Assembly (NCBI RefSeq): GCF_012395815.1 | Contig: NZ_JAAZQQ010000002.1 | Span: forward strand, 744,001 to 808,000 | Reading direction: 5' to 3' | From: Roseicyclus persicicus | GTDB lineage: Bacteria > Pseudomonadota > Alphaproteobacteria > Rhodobacterales > Rhodobacteraceae | DNA: 64,000 bases | In this document: one piece after another, positions 1 through 9,127 of the stretch | Layout of the letters: each line of letters opens with the position of its first letter | Numbering within the stretch: the first letter of the stretch is position 1 | The notes under the pieces: generated by a model | Seen by the model: the letters and a program-made list of their open reading frames with translations, nothing else | What the model was told of the DNA's origin: nothing | The model's database searches: none | Translations under genes and position numbers: made by a program

Positions 1-346
1 GGACCGCCACCGCCAGCGCGCCGAACAGGAACGCCACCAGCACCGGCGAGGCCGCCGCCCTGAGCGCCGACCGCCCCGAGGCGCGGATCACCACCAGCTC
101 GGACGTCCGCGCCAGCCCGAGGAACAGCAGCAGCGTCGCCAGCAGCACGAACAGCGGGATCATCTCGTAGAGCGCGCCGGGCAGGTTCAGCAGCGCCAGC
201 TCCGCCACCGGCCCGAGGCCCTGGTCGGGGCCGATGGTGCGCAGCTGCTCGGCCATGTCGATGGGCAGCAGGATCGCCACGAACACCGCCGTCACGATCC
301 CCAGCGCGCGCAGGAAGCGGCGGGCGATGTAGAGGTGCAGGATCAT
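1..346 (-). CDS. lptG: LptG, LPS export permease (3'-truncated by window edge)
   Basis: The first 115 residues of an LptG-type permease are visible; the rest lies left of the window. The start MILHLYIARRFLRAL leads into a first membrane helix, and a second helix with PLFVLLATLLLFLGLARTSE follows the short periplasmic stretch. This is the usual N-terminal layout of the LptF/LptG fold. With LptF and LptB it extracts lipopolysaccharide from the inner membrane. The ATG overlaps the lptF stop codon as ATGA, so the two are translationally coupled. Confidence 0.9.
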   Translation of the reverse strand, partial: MILHLYIARRFLRALGIVTAVFVAILLPIDMAEQLRTIGPDQGLGPVAELALLNLPGALYEMIPLFVLLATLLLFLGLARTSELVVIRASGRSALRAAASPVLVAFLFGALAVAV

Positions 347-1476
347 GCCGGCACCGCCCCGTCGGCGCGGTCGCGCCGGCGCCGCCGGCGGCGCATCGCG
401 CCCCAGGTCAGCACGCCGGCCATCGCCGCGGCCATGGCCGGCTGCAGATAGGCCAGGTAGGACAGGCTCGCATCCCGGATCGCCGCCGTCTCCGCCACGT
501 TCCAGATCATCTGGAGGGGAATCACGAGACCCACCGCAAGCATGATCTGCGGCCAGACGCCAAAGCGCGAAAACCCGCCGAGCATCAGGCAGGCCGCGGC
601 GATCAGCGGCGGGAAGATCACGAACAGCGCCCGCGCGATGCGGTCATGCCCGGCAAAGCGCATCTGCGGCAGCGACAGGTTCAGCTGCTCGGCCACCTGC
701 GCGTCGGCGGTGATCAGCACCCAGGTCGGCAGCTCGCGCAGGTCGTAGCTGCGGAACCCGCCGTCGCCGATCAGCGCGCCGATGTCGTAGGTGAAATCGT
801 CGAAGCGCACGGTCGCCAGCCGCTGGGTCGACAGGTTCAGCGTCTGCGCCAGCCCGTCGAACATCACCAGCCGCGGCCCCGTGTCCGACCGCACCAGCAG
901 CGCCCGGGTGGCGGTGTAGGTGGTCTCGGCCCGCGGGTCCGAGCGGTCCTGCAGGAACAGGTCGCGGAACTCGCCCAGCTCGGTGATGTCGCGGATGTAG
1001 ACCGTCAGCCCCTCGGTAGGGTGGATGAACTGCCCTTCGCGCAGGAAGCGGCCGGTCAGGTCCTCCTGCACCTCCTGGCTGCGGTCGATGAACTGGGTGC
1101 GCGCGATCGGCGCGAGCAGGTTGCCCAGCACCGCGATCAGCAGCCCCACGGTCAGCCCGAACACCAGCACCGGCCGCAGGAGCCGCGCCGCCGACAGCCC
1201 CGCGGTCTGCAGCACGACCATCTCGCTTTCGCCGATCATGCGGTTGAAGATGTAGAGCGTCGCCACGAAGGCCGCGACCGGCAGCACCAAGAGCATGATC
1301 TGCGGCAGGGTCAGGGCGGTGAATTCCAGGAACACCGACAGGGTCTGGCCGTCCGCGATCAGCGAATCGAACAGGTCCACGGCCTCGTTGATCCAGTAGA
1401 CCGAGATCAGCACGAGGCTGAAGAAGCCGAACAGAACGATCAGCTGGGACAGGATATAGCGATCATACCGCCCCAA
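343..1476 (-). CDS. lptF: LptF, LPS export permease
   Basis: Inner-membrane permease of the LptB2FG complex that lifts LPS towards LptC. The 377-residue product opens with MGRYDRYILSQL and the first helix IVLFGFFSLVLISVYW. It has a soluble periplasmic domain at roughly 130-270 and three C-terminal helices, ending in a poly-Arg tail. The frame is open to 1575, but the upstream 33 codons look unlike any LptF. I choose the TTG at 1476 because GGGGGA lies just upstream and the protein then begins as the family does. It is co-transcribed with lptG and divergent from pepA, a common alphaproteobacterial arrangement. Confidence 0.92.
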   Translation of the reverse strand: MGRYDRYILSQLIVLFGFFSLVLISVYWINEAVDLFDSLIADGQTLSVFLEFTALTLPQIMLLVLPVAAFVATLYIFNRMIGESEMVVLQTAGLSAARLLRPVLVFGLTVGLLIAVLGNLLAPIARTQFIDRSQEVQEDLTGRFLREGQFIHPTEGLTVYIRDITELGEFRDLFLQDRSDPRAETTYTATRALLVRSDTGPRLVMFDGLAQTLNLSTQRLATVRFDDFTYDIGALIGDGGFRSYDLRELPTWVLITADAQVAEQLNLSLPQMRFAGHDRIARALFVIFPPLIAAACLMLGGFSRFGVWPQIMLAVGLVIPLQMIWNVAETAAIRDASLSYLAYLQPAMAAAMAGVLTWGAMRRRRRRRDRADGAVPA

Positions 1477-1654
1477 GGCGCGACATCCCCCGATACCTTG
1501 CGTCCCGCGTGGCAGCGCGGTGCGTGATCCGGTTCTAGGGGAAAGCGGCCGCGCGCGCGAGGGTGATCTGGCCATTCCCGGATGTGCGCCCTAGTCTGCG
1601 CGGCAATCGGGCCACGCGCCCGGACCCAGACCCTGCCGCCACGAGGAGCCGCCC

Positions 1655-3121
1655 ATGACCGCACCGACCGCCATCGCCTTTGCCGAGATCGACCTCGACG
1701 CGCTGAAGGACGCCGAGGGCAGGATCGCCGTGGTGGTCTCGCCCGAGGGCAAGCTGGACCCGGCGGGCCGCCGGCTCGACCGGCTGACGCGGGGCGCGCT
1801 GTCGCGGCTGGTGGGGTCGGAGGCCTGGGGCAAGCTGAAGCCGGGCGAGGGGGCAAGCCTCGGCTGGCCCGCGGGTCTGGCGGCCTCGGCGCTCATGGCG
1901 GTCAAGCTGGCGCGCCGGCCCAGCGTCGAGGAGGCGCGCAAGGCCGGCGCGGAGCTGGCCAAGTTCAAGGGCGCCGAGGCGCTGACGCTGGCCGCGGGCC
2001 CGACCGCGAAGGTGGCCGAGATCGCGCTGGGCCTGGCGCTCCGGGCCTATGATTTCACCCCGCACAAGACCGGCGACAAGGACACGCCCAAGGGCGCGAC
2101 CATCCTCGTCGCCAAGCCCGCCGAAGCCGAGGCCGAGGCCGCCGCGGCCATGGCGCTGGCCGAGGGCGTGTTCTTCACCCGCGACCTGGTGAACGAGCCC
2201 GCCAACGTGCTGACGACCGAGGATTTCGCCGCCCGCCTCGTCGCGCTGGGCGCGCTGGGCATCGAGGTCGAGGTGCTGGAGGAGGACCAGCTGGCCGCGC
2301 TCGGCATGGGCGCGCTCCTGGGCGTGGGGCAGGGGTCGGACAGCCCCTCCAAGGTCGTCGTCATGCAGTGGAAGGGCGGCGCCGAGGGCGCGCCGCTGGC
2401 CCTGATCGGCAAGGGCGTGGTGTTCGACACCGGCGGCATCAGCCTCAAGCCCGCCGCCGGCATGGAGGACATGACCATGGACATGGGCGGCGCCGCCGTG
2501 GTGGCGGGCGTCATGCGCGCGCTGGCGCTGCGCAAGGCCAAGGCCAACGTGGTCGGCCTTGTCGGGCTGGTCGAGAACATGCCGTCGGGCCGGGCGCAGC
2601 GGCCGGGCGACGTGGTCAAGTCGATGAAGGGCGACACCGTGGAGGTGATCAACACCGACGCCGAGGGGCGCCTCGTGCTGGCCGACGTGCTGTGGTACGC
2701 GCAGGACCGCTTCAAGCCCGCCGGCATGATCGACCTCGCCACGCTGACGGGCGCCATCATCATCGCGCTCGGCCACGAGAACGCGGGCGTCTTCTCGAAC
2801 GACGACGCGCTCTGCGACGCCTTCCTCAAGGCCGCGAAAACCGAGGGCGAGGGCGCGTGGCGGATGCCGCTGGGCAAGGCCTACGACGACAAGCTGAAAA
2901 GCCGCATCGCCGACATGAAGAACGTGGGCGGCCGCGATGCGGGCGCGATCACGGCGGCGCAGTTCCTGCAGCGCTTCGTCAAGCCCGAGACGCCGTGGGT
3001 CCACCTCGACATCGCGGGCGTGGCCAGCGTGAAGTCCGACACCGCGCTGGCGCCCAAGGGGGCCACGGGCTGGGGCGTGCTGGCGCTCGACCGGCTGGTG
3101 CGGGACAGGTTCGAGGGCTGA
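1655..3121 (+). CDS. pepA: Leucyl aminopeptidase (M17)
   Basis: Cytosolic metallo-aminopeptidase removing N-terminal residues from peptides; many homologues also bind DNA. The 488-residue product has a small N-terminal domain (about 1-160) and the M17 catalytic domain. It shows [15 protein letters not shown], with metal and catalytic residues, and the family signature NTDAEGRL near residue 333. The ATG at 1655 has GAGGAG 8 bases upstream. It is divergent from lptF and leads directly into holC, 5 bases downstream, so the two are probably one transcript. Confidence 0.95.
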   Translation: MTAPTAIAFAEIDLDALKDAEGRIAVVVSPEGKLDPAGRRLDRLTRGALSRLVGSEAWGKLKPGEGASLGWPAGLAASALMAVKLARRPSVEEARKAGAELAKFKGAEALTLAAGPTAKVAEIALGLALRAYDFTPHKTGDKDTPKGATILVAKPAEAEAEAAAAMALAEGVFFTRDLVNEPANVLTTEDFAARLVALGALGIEVEVLEEDQLAALGMGALLGVGQGSDSPSKVVVMQWKGGAEGAPLALIGKGVVFDTGGISLKPAAGMEDMTMDMGGAAVVAGVMRALALRKAKANVVGLVGLVENMPSGRAQRPGDVVKSMKGDTVEVINTDAEGRLVLADVLWYAQDRFKPAGMIDLATLTGAIIIALGHENAGVFSNDDALCDAFLKAAKTEGEGAWRMPLGKAYDDKLKSRIADMKNVGGRDAGAITAAQFLQRFVKPETPWVHLDIAGVASVKSDTALAPKGATGWGVLALDRLVRDRFEG

Positions 3122-3126
3122 GGCGC

Positions 3127-3585
3127 TTGGGCGAGGTCTTCTTCTACCACCTGACGCGCAGCCCGCCCGACGCGACGCTGCGCACGCTGCTGGAGCGGTC
3201 GCTGGCCGCCGGCTGGCGCGTCGCGGTGCGGGGGCGGACCGACGAGGCGCTCGACCGGCTCGACGCCGCGCTGTGGCTGGGTGACGAGGAGGGCTTCCTG
3301 CCGCACGGGCGCGCGGGCGGGCCGCACGACGCGGACCAGCCGGTGCTGCTGACCACGGGGCGGGCGGCGGCGAACCGGCCCGACTGCGTGGTGAGCGTCG
3401 AGGGCGCCGAGATCGCGGCGGAGGAGGCGGCGGCGCTCGCCCGCGCGATGATCCTGTTCGACGAGCGCGAACCCGGCGCGGTCGAGGCCGCGCGGGCGCA
3501 GTGGCGGGCGCTGACGGCGGCGGGCGCCAAGGCGAAATACTGGTCCGAGGCGGGCGGCCGCTGGGAGATGAAGGCCGAAAGCTAG
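3127..3585 (+). CDS. holC: DNA polymerase III chi subunit
   Basis: The chi subunit links the clamp loader to single-stranded DNA binding protein. The 152-residue product begins MGEVFFYHLTRSPPDATLRTLLERS and carries the conserved segment GRTDEALDRLDAALW typical of HolC. I read a TTG start at 3127; no ATG gives a sensible N-terminus and the pepA stop lies just upstream. The pepA-holC order is widespread in proteobacteria. The stop overlaps the convergent protease stop in a shared CTAG. Confidence 0.9.
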   Translation: MGEVFFYHLTRSPPDATLRTLLERSLAAGWRVAVRGRTDEALDRLDAALWLGDEEGFLPHGRAGGPHDADQPVLLTTGRAAANRPDCVVSVEGAEIAAEEAAALARAMILFDEREPGAVEAARAQWRALTAAGAKAKYWSEAGGRWEMKAES

Positions 3586-4163
3586 CGTTCCAGCACCAGC
3601 TCGCCGCCCGAGATCTCCAGCCGCTGGAACCGCCGCAGGTAGCTCATCCCAAGCAGGCTTTCGGTCAGCTCGCCCGCGTTCACCACGGCGCGGAGCCCGG
3701 TGTCGACATGCGGGCCGAGTGCCACCGTCTCAAGCCGCACCGGCGCGGTCTCGACCATGCCGTTCGCGGTGAAGGCGCGCCCCGAGAAGATCAGCCCGTC
3801 GGGCGACAGGCCGACCCGCGCCGCATCCTCGCCCGACAGCACCACCTCGGAGGCGCCGGTGTCGACGACGAAGCGCACCGGCACCCCGTTCACCTCGAGC
3901 GTCAGGTAGAAATGCCCGTCGGGCGCCATCGGCACCACCACCTGCCGGCCGTCCTGCATCAGCGCCTGACGCGGCACCACCGTGTCGCGGATGTCGGACC
4001 AGAGCCCGACCGCGACGATGGCGCCGAGGAACAGGAACACCCAGACCGCCGCCTGCTGGGCGAGGCGGCCGAGGTTCTTGCGGTTGGCGGCGAAGTGCCA
4101 GCCGGCGATCACCACCCCGAGCAGCAGGAGATAGGCAAGCGATCCGATCTGTTCCCCGGTCAT
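3582..4163 (-). CDS. Membrane-anchored retropepsin-like aspartic protease (TIGR02281 type)
   Basis: This 193-residue product has two N-terminal helices (about 7-25 and 45-65) followed by a soluble aspartyl protease domain. The active-site motif is VRFVVDTGASEVVLS. Such clan AA proteases work as dimers with one DTG per chain. The domain probably sits on the periplasmic side of the membrane. Its substrate is unknown. The start at 4163 is chosen for GAGGGG upstream; a longer frame to 4193 adds residues without membrane character. It is convergent with holC and may share transcription with the marC gene upstream. Confidence 0.85.
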   Translation of the reverse strand: MTGEQIGSLAYLLLLGVVIAGWHFAANRKNLGRLAQQAAVWVFLFLGAIVAVGLWSDIRDTVVPRQALMQDGRQVVVPMAPDGHFYLTLEVNGVPVRFVVDTGASEVVLSGEDAARVGLSPDGLIFSGRAFTANGMVETAPVRLETVALGPHVDTGLRAVVNAGELTESLLGMSYLRRFQRLEISGGELVLER

Positions 4164-4213
4164 GGCGGGCACCCCTCTGGCCTCTCGGGGCACAATATAG
4201 GGCGCGGGGGCGC

Positions 4214-4831
4214 TCAGATCACCTGCAGGTCGCGCATTCCGTCGATGACGAACTGCACCGACAGCGCGGCCAGCAACATGCCCAGAAGGCGGGTGACCAC
4301 GTTGATGCCGGTGGGGCCGAGGAGGCGCTCCAGCGGTGCTGCCAGCAGGAACAGGGTCATCACCACGGCCAGCACCGCCAGCATGACGACATGCACCAGC
4401 AGCACATGGGTGGCGCTGCTGCCGTCCTGACCGGTGAGCAGGATCATGGTGGCGATGGCGCCCGGCCCCGCGATCAGCGGGATGGCGAGGGGGAACACCG
4501 ACGGGTCGTTCGGGTGGTCCTGGTCGGCGGTGCCCTTGCGGCGCTGGGTGCGGCGCTCGAACAGCATGTCGAGCGCGGTCAGGAACAGCAGGATGCCGCC
4601 CGCCATGCGGAAGGCCGGCATGGAGATGCCGAGGAAGTTCAGCACCGCCTCGCCCGCCAGCCCGAACAGCGTGAGGATGCCGATGGCGACAAGGCAGGCG
4701 CGCAGGCCCACGATGCGGCGCTGGCGCACGGTCATGCCCTGCGTCAGCGCCACGAACAGGGGCGCCAGGCCGATCGGGTCTATGACCACGAAAAGCGCTA
4801 CGAAAGCAGGGATGTAGTCGAGGATGTTCAT
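4214..4831 (-). CDS. MarC family (UPF0056) membrane protein
   Basis: A 205-residue integral membrane protein with about six helices. It opens MNILDYIPAFVALFVVIDPIG, the conserved MarC start with the FVVIDPIG motif, and carries IPLIAGPGAIATMILL in the second half. Members are annotated as putative exporters or amino acid channels, but no function is firmly established. The charged loop RRTQRRKGTADQDHP separates the two halves. The start codon overlaps the stop of the ABC-F gene (ATGA), so it is translated from the ABC-F transcript. Confidence 0.88.
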   Translation of the reverse strand: MNILDYIPAFVALFVVIDPIGLAPLFVALTQGMTVRQRRIVGLRACLVAIGILTLFGLAGEAVLNFLGISMPAFRMAGGILLFLTALDMLFERRTQRRKGTADQDHPNDPSVFPLAIPLIAGPGAIATMILLTGQDGSSATHVLLVHVVMLAVLAVVMTLFLLAAPLERLLGPTGINVVTRLLGMLLAALSVQFVIDGMRDLQVI

Positions 4832-6678
4832 GCTGTTTCCGCGGCCTCCAGCCGTTCGGCGGCCGCGACCCAGAGCGCCTCGGCCCGGTCGAGCCCCTCC
4901 ATCACCTCGGCGTATTTCTTCTGCCAGGTCTCAAGCTCGCCCACCCGCGCGCTCTCGTAGAGGTCGGGGTCGGCCAGCTTGGTGGCGAGCTTGCCGCGCA
5001 TCTCCTCGATCTTGGCCACGCGCGCCTCGCAGCGGCGGACCTCGGTGCGCAGCTCCTTGATCTCGTCGAGGCTGTAGACCTTTTTCTTTTTCTCGTCTTT
5101 CTGGGGCTTTACGGGCTTTTCTTCACCCTTCAGCAGCAGCGTGCGATAGCTTTCCAGGTCGCCGTCATAGGGCGTGACGCGGCCGTCCTTCACCAGCCAC
5201 AGCCGGTCGGCCACCAGCGACAGCAGGTGCATGTCGTGGCTGACCAGGATCACCGCGCCGGAATAGTCGGTCAGCGCCTCGACCAGCGCCTCGCGGCTTT
5301 CGATGTCGAGGTGGTTGGTCGGTTCGTCGAGGATCAGCAGGTGCGGCGCGTCCAGCGTGGCAAGGCAGAGCGACAGCCGCGCCTTCTGCCCGCCCGACAG
5401 CCGCGCGACCTCGGTTTCAGCCTGCTCGGCCATCAGCCCGAACCCGGCCAGAACCGCCCTGAGCTTGGCCGGGGGGCTGTCGGGGCGCTCGCGCTGGATG
5501 TGCTGGAGCGGCGTCTCGTCGAGGTGCAGCTCGTCGACCTGGTGCTGGGCGAAATAGCCGACGCGGAGCTTCGATGCCGCGGTCTGGGTGCCTTCCAGCG
5601 GTTGAAGTTTGCCCGCGAAGAGCTTGGACAGCGTGGATTTTCCCTCGCCGTTCCGGCCCAGCAGCGCGATCCGGTCGTCCTGGTCGATGCGCAGCGACAG
5701 CCGCGACAGGACCGGCTTGCCGTCATAGCCCACCGCGCCGCCGTCGAGCGCGAGGATGGGCGGTGACAGCTGGTCGGGCTTCGGGAAGGTGAAGACCGTG
5801 CGCGCCGCGTCCTCGGGCATGCGGATCGGCGTCATCTTCTCCAGCATCTTCACGCGGGATTGCGCCTGTTTCGCCTTGGACGCCTTGGCCTTGAAGCGGT
5901 CGACGAAGGCCTGCAGGTGCGCGCGCTGCAATTCCTGCTTCTTGGCCGCGGCGGACTGCACCGCGCGCGCCTCGGCGCGGGCGCGGGCAAAGGCGTCGTA
6001 GCCGCCGGTGTAGAGCGTCAGCTTGCGCCCTTCGAGGTGCAGGATATGGCCCACCGCCCGGTTCAGAAGGCCGCGGTCGTGGCTGATGATCAGCACCGTG
6101 TGGGGATAGCGGGCGAGGTAGCTTTCGAGCCACAGCGCGCCTTCGAGGTCGAGGTAGTTGGTCGGTTCGTCCAGCAGCAGGAGGTCGGGCTGCGCGAACA
6201 GCACGCCGGCCAGCGCGACCCGCATCCGCCAGCCGCCCGAGAAGGCCGAGCAGGGCATCCGGCTTTCCTCGTCGGTGAAGCCCAGGCCCTTGAGAATGCT
6301 GGCCGCCCGCGCCTCGGCCGACCAGGCGTCGATGTCCTGCAGACGGGCCTGGATCTCGGCCATGCGGTGGCCGGTGGCGGTCTCGGCCTCGGCCATCAGG
6401 CTTGCGCGTTCGGTGTCGGCTGCCAGCACCGTGTCGATCAGCGACACCTCGGACCCCGGCACCTCCTGCGCGACGCCGCCGATCCGCGCGCGTGACGGCA
6501 GCTCGATCGACCCGCCATCCAGCGTCAGCTCGCCCCGGATCAGGCGGAAGAGCGTCGTCTTGCCCGCGCCGTTGCGCCCCACGATGCCGACCTTGTGGCC
6601 GGCGGGGATCGTGGCGCTGGCCCCTTCAAGCAAAGGGCGCCCGGCGATGGCGTAGGAGATGTCTGAGATGCGCAGCAT
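4828..6678 (-). CDS. ABC-F family ATPase (Uup/YheS-like)
   Basis: A soluble 616-residue protein with two ABC domains and no membrane segment, the mark of ABC-F ribosome-associated factors. The first domain has GRNGAGKTT, SGGWRMR and LLLLDEPTNYLD; the second has GRNGEGKST, SGGQKARLS and LLILDEPTNHLD. The linker (about 230-310) is rich in Lys and Ala, as in translation-acting members. A charged coiled-coil tail (about 520-610) resembles the Uup-type C-terminal extension. I start at MLRISDISYAIAG; upstream codons extend over the promoter shared with ndk. It is first in an operon with the marC gene. Confidence 0.9.
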   Translation of the reverse strand: MLRISDISYAIAGRPLLEGASATIPAGHKVGIVGRNGAGKTTLFRLIRGELTLDGGSIELPSRARIGGVAQEVPGSEVSLIDTVLAADTERASLMAEAETATGHRMAEIQARLQDIDAWSAEARAASILKGLGFTDEESRMPCSAFSGGWRMRVALAGVLFAQPDLLLLDEPTNYLDLEGALWLESYLARYPHTVLIISHDRGLLNRAVGHILHLEGRKLTLYTGGYDAFARARAEARAVQSAAAKKQELQRAHLQAFVDRFKAKASKAKQAQSRVKMLEKMTPIRMPEDAARTVFTFPKPDQLSPPILALDGGAVGYDGKPVLSRLSLRIDQDDRIALLGRNGEGKSTLSKLFAGKLQPLEGTQTAASKLRVGYFAQHQVDELHLDETPLQHIQRERPDSPPAKLRAVLAGFGLMAEQAETEVARLSGGQKARLSLCLATLDAPHLLILDEPTNHLDIESREALVEALTDYSGAVILVSHDMHLLSLVADRLWLVKDGRVTPYDGDLESYRTLLLKGEEKPVKPQKDEKKKKVYSLDEIKELRTEVRRCEARVAKIEEMRGKLATKLADPDLYESARVGELETWQKKYAEVMEGLDRAEALWVAAAERLEAAETA

Positions 6679-6780
6679 GGGCGCTGTCTGACGGGCCGCC
6701 GCGGTGCTGTCAACGTGCGGGTTTTCTTCCCCCGGGCCGCGTGCTAGGTGCCCGCCCAAATCCAACCCACGGAGCTTTTC

Positions 6781-7203
6781 ATGGCCATCCAGCGTACCTT
6801 TTCGATCATCAAGCCCGACGCCACCCGCCGCAACCTGACCGGCGCGATCAACGCCAAGATCGAGGCCGCGGGCCTGCGCATCGTCGCGCAGAAGCGCATC
6901 CACATGACCCCCGCCCAGGCCGGCCAGTTCTACGCCGTCCACAAGGAGCGCCCCTTCTACGGCGAGCTGTGCGAGTTCATGGCCTCCGCCCCGGTCGTGG
7001 TGCAGGTGCTGGAAGGCGAGAACGCCATCGCCAAGTACCGCGAAGTGATGGGCGCGACCGACCCGGCCGCCGCAGATGCGGGCACCATCCGCAAGGAATT
7101 CGCGCTGTCCAAGGGCGAGAACTCGGTCCACGGCTCGGACGCGCCGGAAACCGCTGCGGAAGAGATCGCCTACTTCTTCGCGGGCATCGAGCTGGTCGGC
7201 TGA
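6781..7203 (+). CDS. ndk: Nucleoside diphosphate kinase
   Basis: Transfers the gamma phosphate of ATP to other NDPs through a phosphohistidine. The 140-residue product matches the family length and contains the active-site histidine in NSVHGSDA and the N-terminal [14 protein letters not shown]. The frame is open to 6748, but [14 protein letters not shown] is the standard N-terminus and GGAGC precedes the ATG at 6781. It is transcribed alone and is followed by a strong intrinsic terminator. Confidence 0.97.
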   Translation: MAIQRTFSIIKPDATRRNLTGAINAKIEAAGLRIVAQKRIHMTPAQAGQFYAVHKERPFYGELCEFMASAPVVVQVLEGENAIAKYREVMGATDPAAADAGTIRKEFALSKGENSVHGSDAPETAAEEIAYFFAGIELVG

Positions 7204-7227
7204 ACGCCTTACATCGCCGGAAAACGA

Positions 7228-7260
7228 AAAGGGCCGCCCCGTCGGGGGCGGCCCTTTCTC
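7228..7260 (+). terminator. Intrinsic terminator of ndk
   Basis: A perfect 13-bp stem (AAAGGGCCGCCCC at 7228-7240 with its complement at 7245-7257) closes a GTCG tetraloop 24 bases after the ndk stop. The A-rich left and T-rich right flanks suit termination from either strand, so it may also stop the minus-strand microprotein transcript. Confidence 0.9.
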
Positions 7261-7284
7261 ATCTGCGCCGGTGGTGGCCGGCGG

Positions 7285-7449
7285 TCAGATGCTGGCCCAG
7301 TCGGTGAAGCGGGGGGCGCCCGGCTGCTGCGCCTGCTGGCCCTGCTGCTGGGTCTGGCCCTGGCCCGTTTGCGCGGGGGTGCCGGCCTGCGGCTGGGTCT
7401 GGCCCTGCGGCCCGGCGCCCGGCTGGGGGGTGGTGGTCTGCGCGGTCAT
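7285..7449 (-). CDS. Microprotein with C-terminal F-x-DWASI motif (Gln/Pro-rich, 54 aa)
   Basis: I do not recognise this protein. The 54 residues are Gln-, Pro-, Gly- and Thr-rich with no hydrophobic stretch, and end in APRFTDWASI. The same final residues (F-x-DWASI-stop) end a second small gene at 7956-8045, and 17 bases at the two 3' ends are identical. The ATG at 7449 has GAGG about 8 bases upstream. The N-terminal part looks disordered, so the conserved tail is the likely functional part. It is the last gene of the group before the ndk terminator. An upstream in-frame extension to 7536 exists but lacks a better start. Confidence 0.6.
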   Translation of the reverse strand: MTAQTTTPQPGAGPQGQTQPQAGTPAQTGQGQTQQQGQQAQQPGAPRFTDWASI

Positions 7450-7580
7450 TCTGCTGCCTCGAAAGGACGTTGTGTGCGGCGCCCGCCTGTCCTGCGGGCT
7501 GCGCGGTGCATGGGGCCCGGCACCGGGGTCCGTCAAGCGGGATTCGCGGGGGGTGCCGGCCCCACAGGCGCCTTTCCGCC

Positions 7581-7928
7581 TCAGCGCCGGCGGCCGGTGC
7601 CGATCTCGTCCAGCATCCGTTCCAGCACGCTGTCGGTGGGCGCCCCGGCGAGCTCGGCCTTGAGGGCGTCGAACCGCACCCGGAGCGCGTCCTTTTCCGG
7701 CCCCTTGCAGTCGTTCCAGGGCCGTCCCTGCAACGCCATGTGCAGCGCGTAGTAGCCGATGAAATGGGGCCGGGTGCCCGTCGCCATCATCGCGCGATAG
7801 GCGTCATGGGCACCGACCTGCCGCAACCGGGTCGCGGTGGTGATGCCCGCGCGGGCCAGCTCGGCGCCCTGCGCGGGGCCGATGTGTCGGATCGCGGTGA
7901 CCGGGTCACCGTCCGTGGGCTCTGTCAT
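7581..7928 (-). CDS. TfoX C-terminal-domain protein
   Basis: A 115-residue protein matching only the C-terminal domain of TfoX/Sxy regulators. It has a helix-hairpin-helix-like IGPAQGAELARAGITTATRLRQVG, then GAHDAYRAMMATG, then YYALHMALQGRPWND. The full-length N-terminal domain is absent, as in other stand-alone alphaproteobacterial members. TfoX is linked to competence regulation in gammaproteobacteria; the role of isolated C-domains is not established. It lies between the two F-x-DWASI microprotein genes, on the same strand. Confidence 0.8.
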   Translation of the reverse strand: MTEPTDGDPVTAIRHIGPAQGAELARAGITTATRLRQVGAHDAYRAMMATGTRPHFIGYYALHMALQGRPWNDCKGPEKDALRVRFDALKAELAGAPTDSVLERMLDEIGTGRRR

Positions 7929-7955
7929 CTCCGGGCACCTCCGGCCCGGAGCCTA

Positions 7956-8045
7956 TCAGATGCTGGCCCAGTCCTTGAAGGCCACGGGAACCGGGCGGTC
8001 CGTCTCGGGCTTGGGCGGCTTGGGCTTGGGGGCGGGGGCCGGCAT
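7956..8045 (-). CDS. Microprotein with C-terminal F-x-DWASI motif (Pro/Lys-rich, 29 aa)
   Basis: A 29-codon gene too short for usual gene callers. The product starts MPAPAPKPKPPKPE, an alternating Pro/Lys/Ala stretch, and ends VAFKDWASI. AGGGAG lies 8-9 bases before the ATG at 8045. The last residues match those of the 54-residue protein at 7285-7449 although the remainder differs, which supports translation of both. It follows the 2OG-Fe(II) oxygenase by 83 bases and precedes the TfoX-like gene by 27 bases. Function unknown. Confidence 0.6.
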   Translation of the reverse strand: MPAPAPKPKPPKPETDRPVPVAFKDWASI

Positions 8046-8128
8046 GGGGGATACTCCCTCTCATTGTGCTCGATCCCGAAAGGCTGCGCGCCGAATGTGG
8101 CGGGAAAATGGCAGGCCCGGCCCCCGGT

Positions 8129-9127
8129 CTACCCCCGTGCCTTCAGCGCATCGTAGTTCGCGCGGATCCGTTCGAGGATGTAGTCGCCCGCCGTGATCGC
8201 GGGGTATTTCCGGTCGGGGCCCTGCAGCACGAAGTCCTTGTTCGCCTGCGCGAAGAAGGGGATCGAGTAGCGCGGCCCGAGGTATTCGTCGGGCCGGGGC
8301 ATCCGCACCCGGTGCGGGTTCGACAGGAGCCTGTCGTCGGACCACCGCATCAGCATGTCGCCGATGTTGCAGGTGATGATCCCGGCGACGGGTTCCACGC
8401 TGGTCCAGGCGCCCTCCTCGGCGGCGTGGCCGGGGCAGACCTGCAACCCGCCCTGTCCCGTCTTCTGGTGCAGGAGCGTCAGACAGTCGAAATCGGTGTG
8501 CGCGCCCGCCCGCCAGCCGGTGAAATCCTCGGGCTTGGCATCCGTCATCGGCAGGTAGTGGATCAGCCGCAGCGTCGACTGGTATTCCGGCGAGGCCGGA
8601 TCATGGGCGCGGGTGAACAGGTCCGCGTCGAAGCCGAGCTTGAGGGCGAAGCAGGACAGCACCTTCATCGCCACGGCCCAGTTCGCCGCCTCGAAGGCCA
8701 GCATCTTTTCCTTGAAGCCGGGAATGGCCGCCTCGTCGGGCCAGAGCCCGTCCATGCGGGGCCGCGTGATCTGGTAGCTTTCCTTCTGGTCCGGCGTGCC
8801 GGTCGAGGGGCGGACCTGCGCCTTGAACTCCCAGCCGGCATTGGTGCCGGGGCGCAGCGGCATCCCGGCCTTGGCTTCCATCGGCTGGGCGAAGAACGCC
8901 TCGGACAGCGCGAAGGCCTCCTCGATCTGCGCCATCGGGATGCCGTGGCCGGTCAGCTGGAACAGCCCCAGCGTGGTCGCCGCCTGCCACAGCTGGTCGG
9001 CGATCTCGGGCTTGCGGGCGTCGAAGTCGGACAGGTCGATCAGGGCCACCGCGTGGGTGCCCTCGGTGCCCATGCCGCCGATGCGGGATTCGCGGTTGAG
9101 TTCGTCGTAGCCGTAGGGCTGCGCCAT
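8129..9127 (-). CDS. 2OG-Fe(II) oxygenase, isopenicillin N synthase-like
   Basis: A 332-residue non-haem iron dioxygenase of the IPNS/DIOX class. The N-terminal DIOX_N segment shows LGLFQLTGHGIP. The double-stranded beta-helix carries the iron ligands in HTDFD and NPHRV, and the 2-oxoglutarate-binding Arg-x-Ser in GPRYSIPFF. Substrate cannot be told from sequence; relatives act on small molecules. Two adjacent ATGs exist; the second (9127) sits better behind GGAGG. A stem-forming inverted repeat lies about 70 bases upstream. The microprotein genes lie directly downstream on the same strand. Confidence 0.85.
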   Translation of the reverse strand: MAQPYGYDELNRESRIGGMGTEGTHAVALIDLSDFDARKPEIADQLWQAATTLGLFQLTGHGIPMAQIEEAFALSEAFFAQPMEAKAGMPLRPGTNAGWEFKAQVRPSTGTPDQKESYQITRPRMDGLWPDEAAIPGFKEKMLAFEAANWAVAMKVLSCFALKLGFDADLFTRAHDPASPEYQSTLRLIHYLPMTDAKPEDFTGWRAGAHTDFDCLTLLHQKTGQGGLQVCPGHAAEEGAWTSVEPVAGIITCNIGDMLMRWSDDRLLSNPHRVRMPRPDEYLGPRYSIPFFAQANKDFVLQGPDRKYPAITAGDYILERIRANYDALKARG

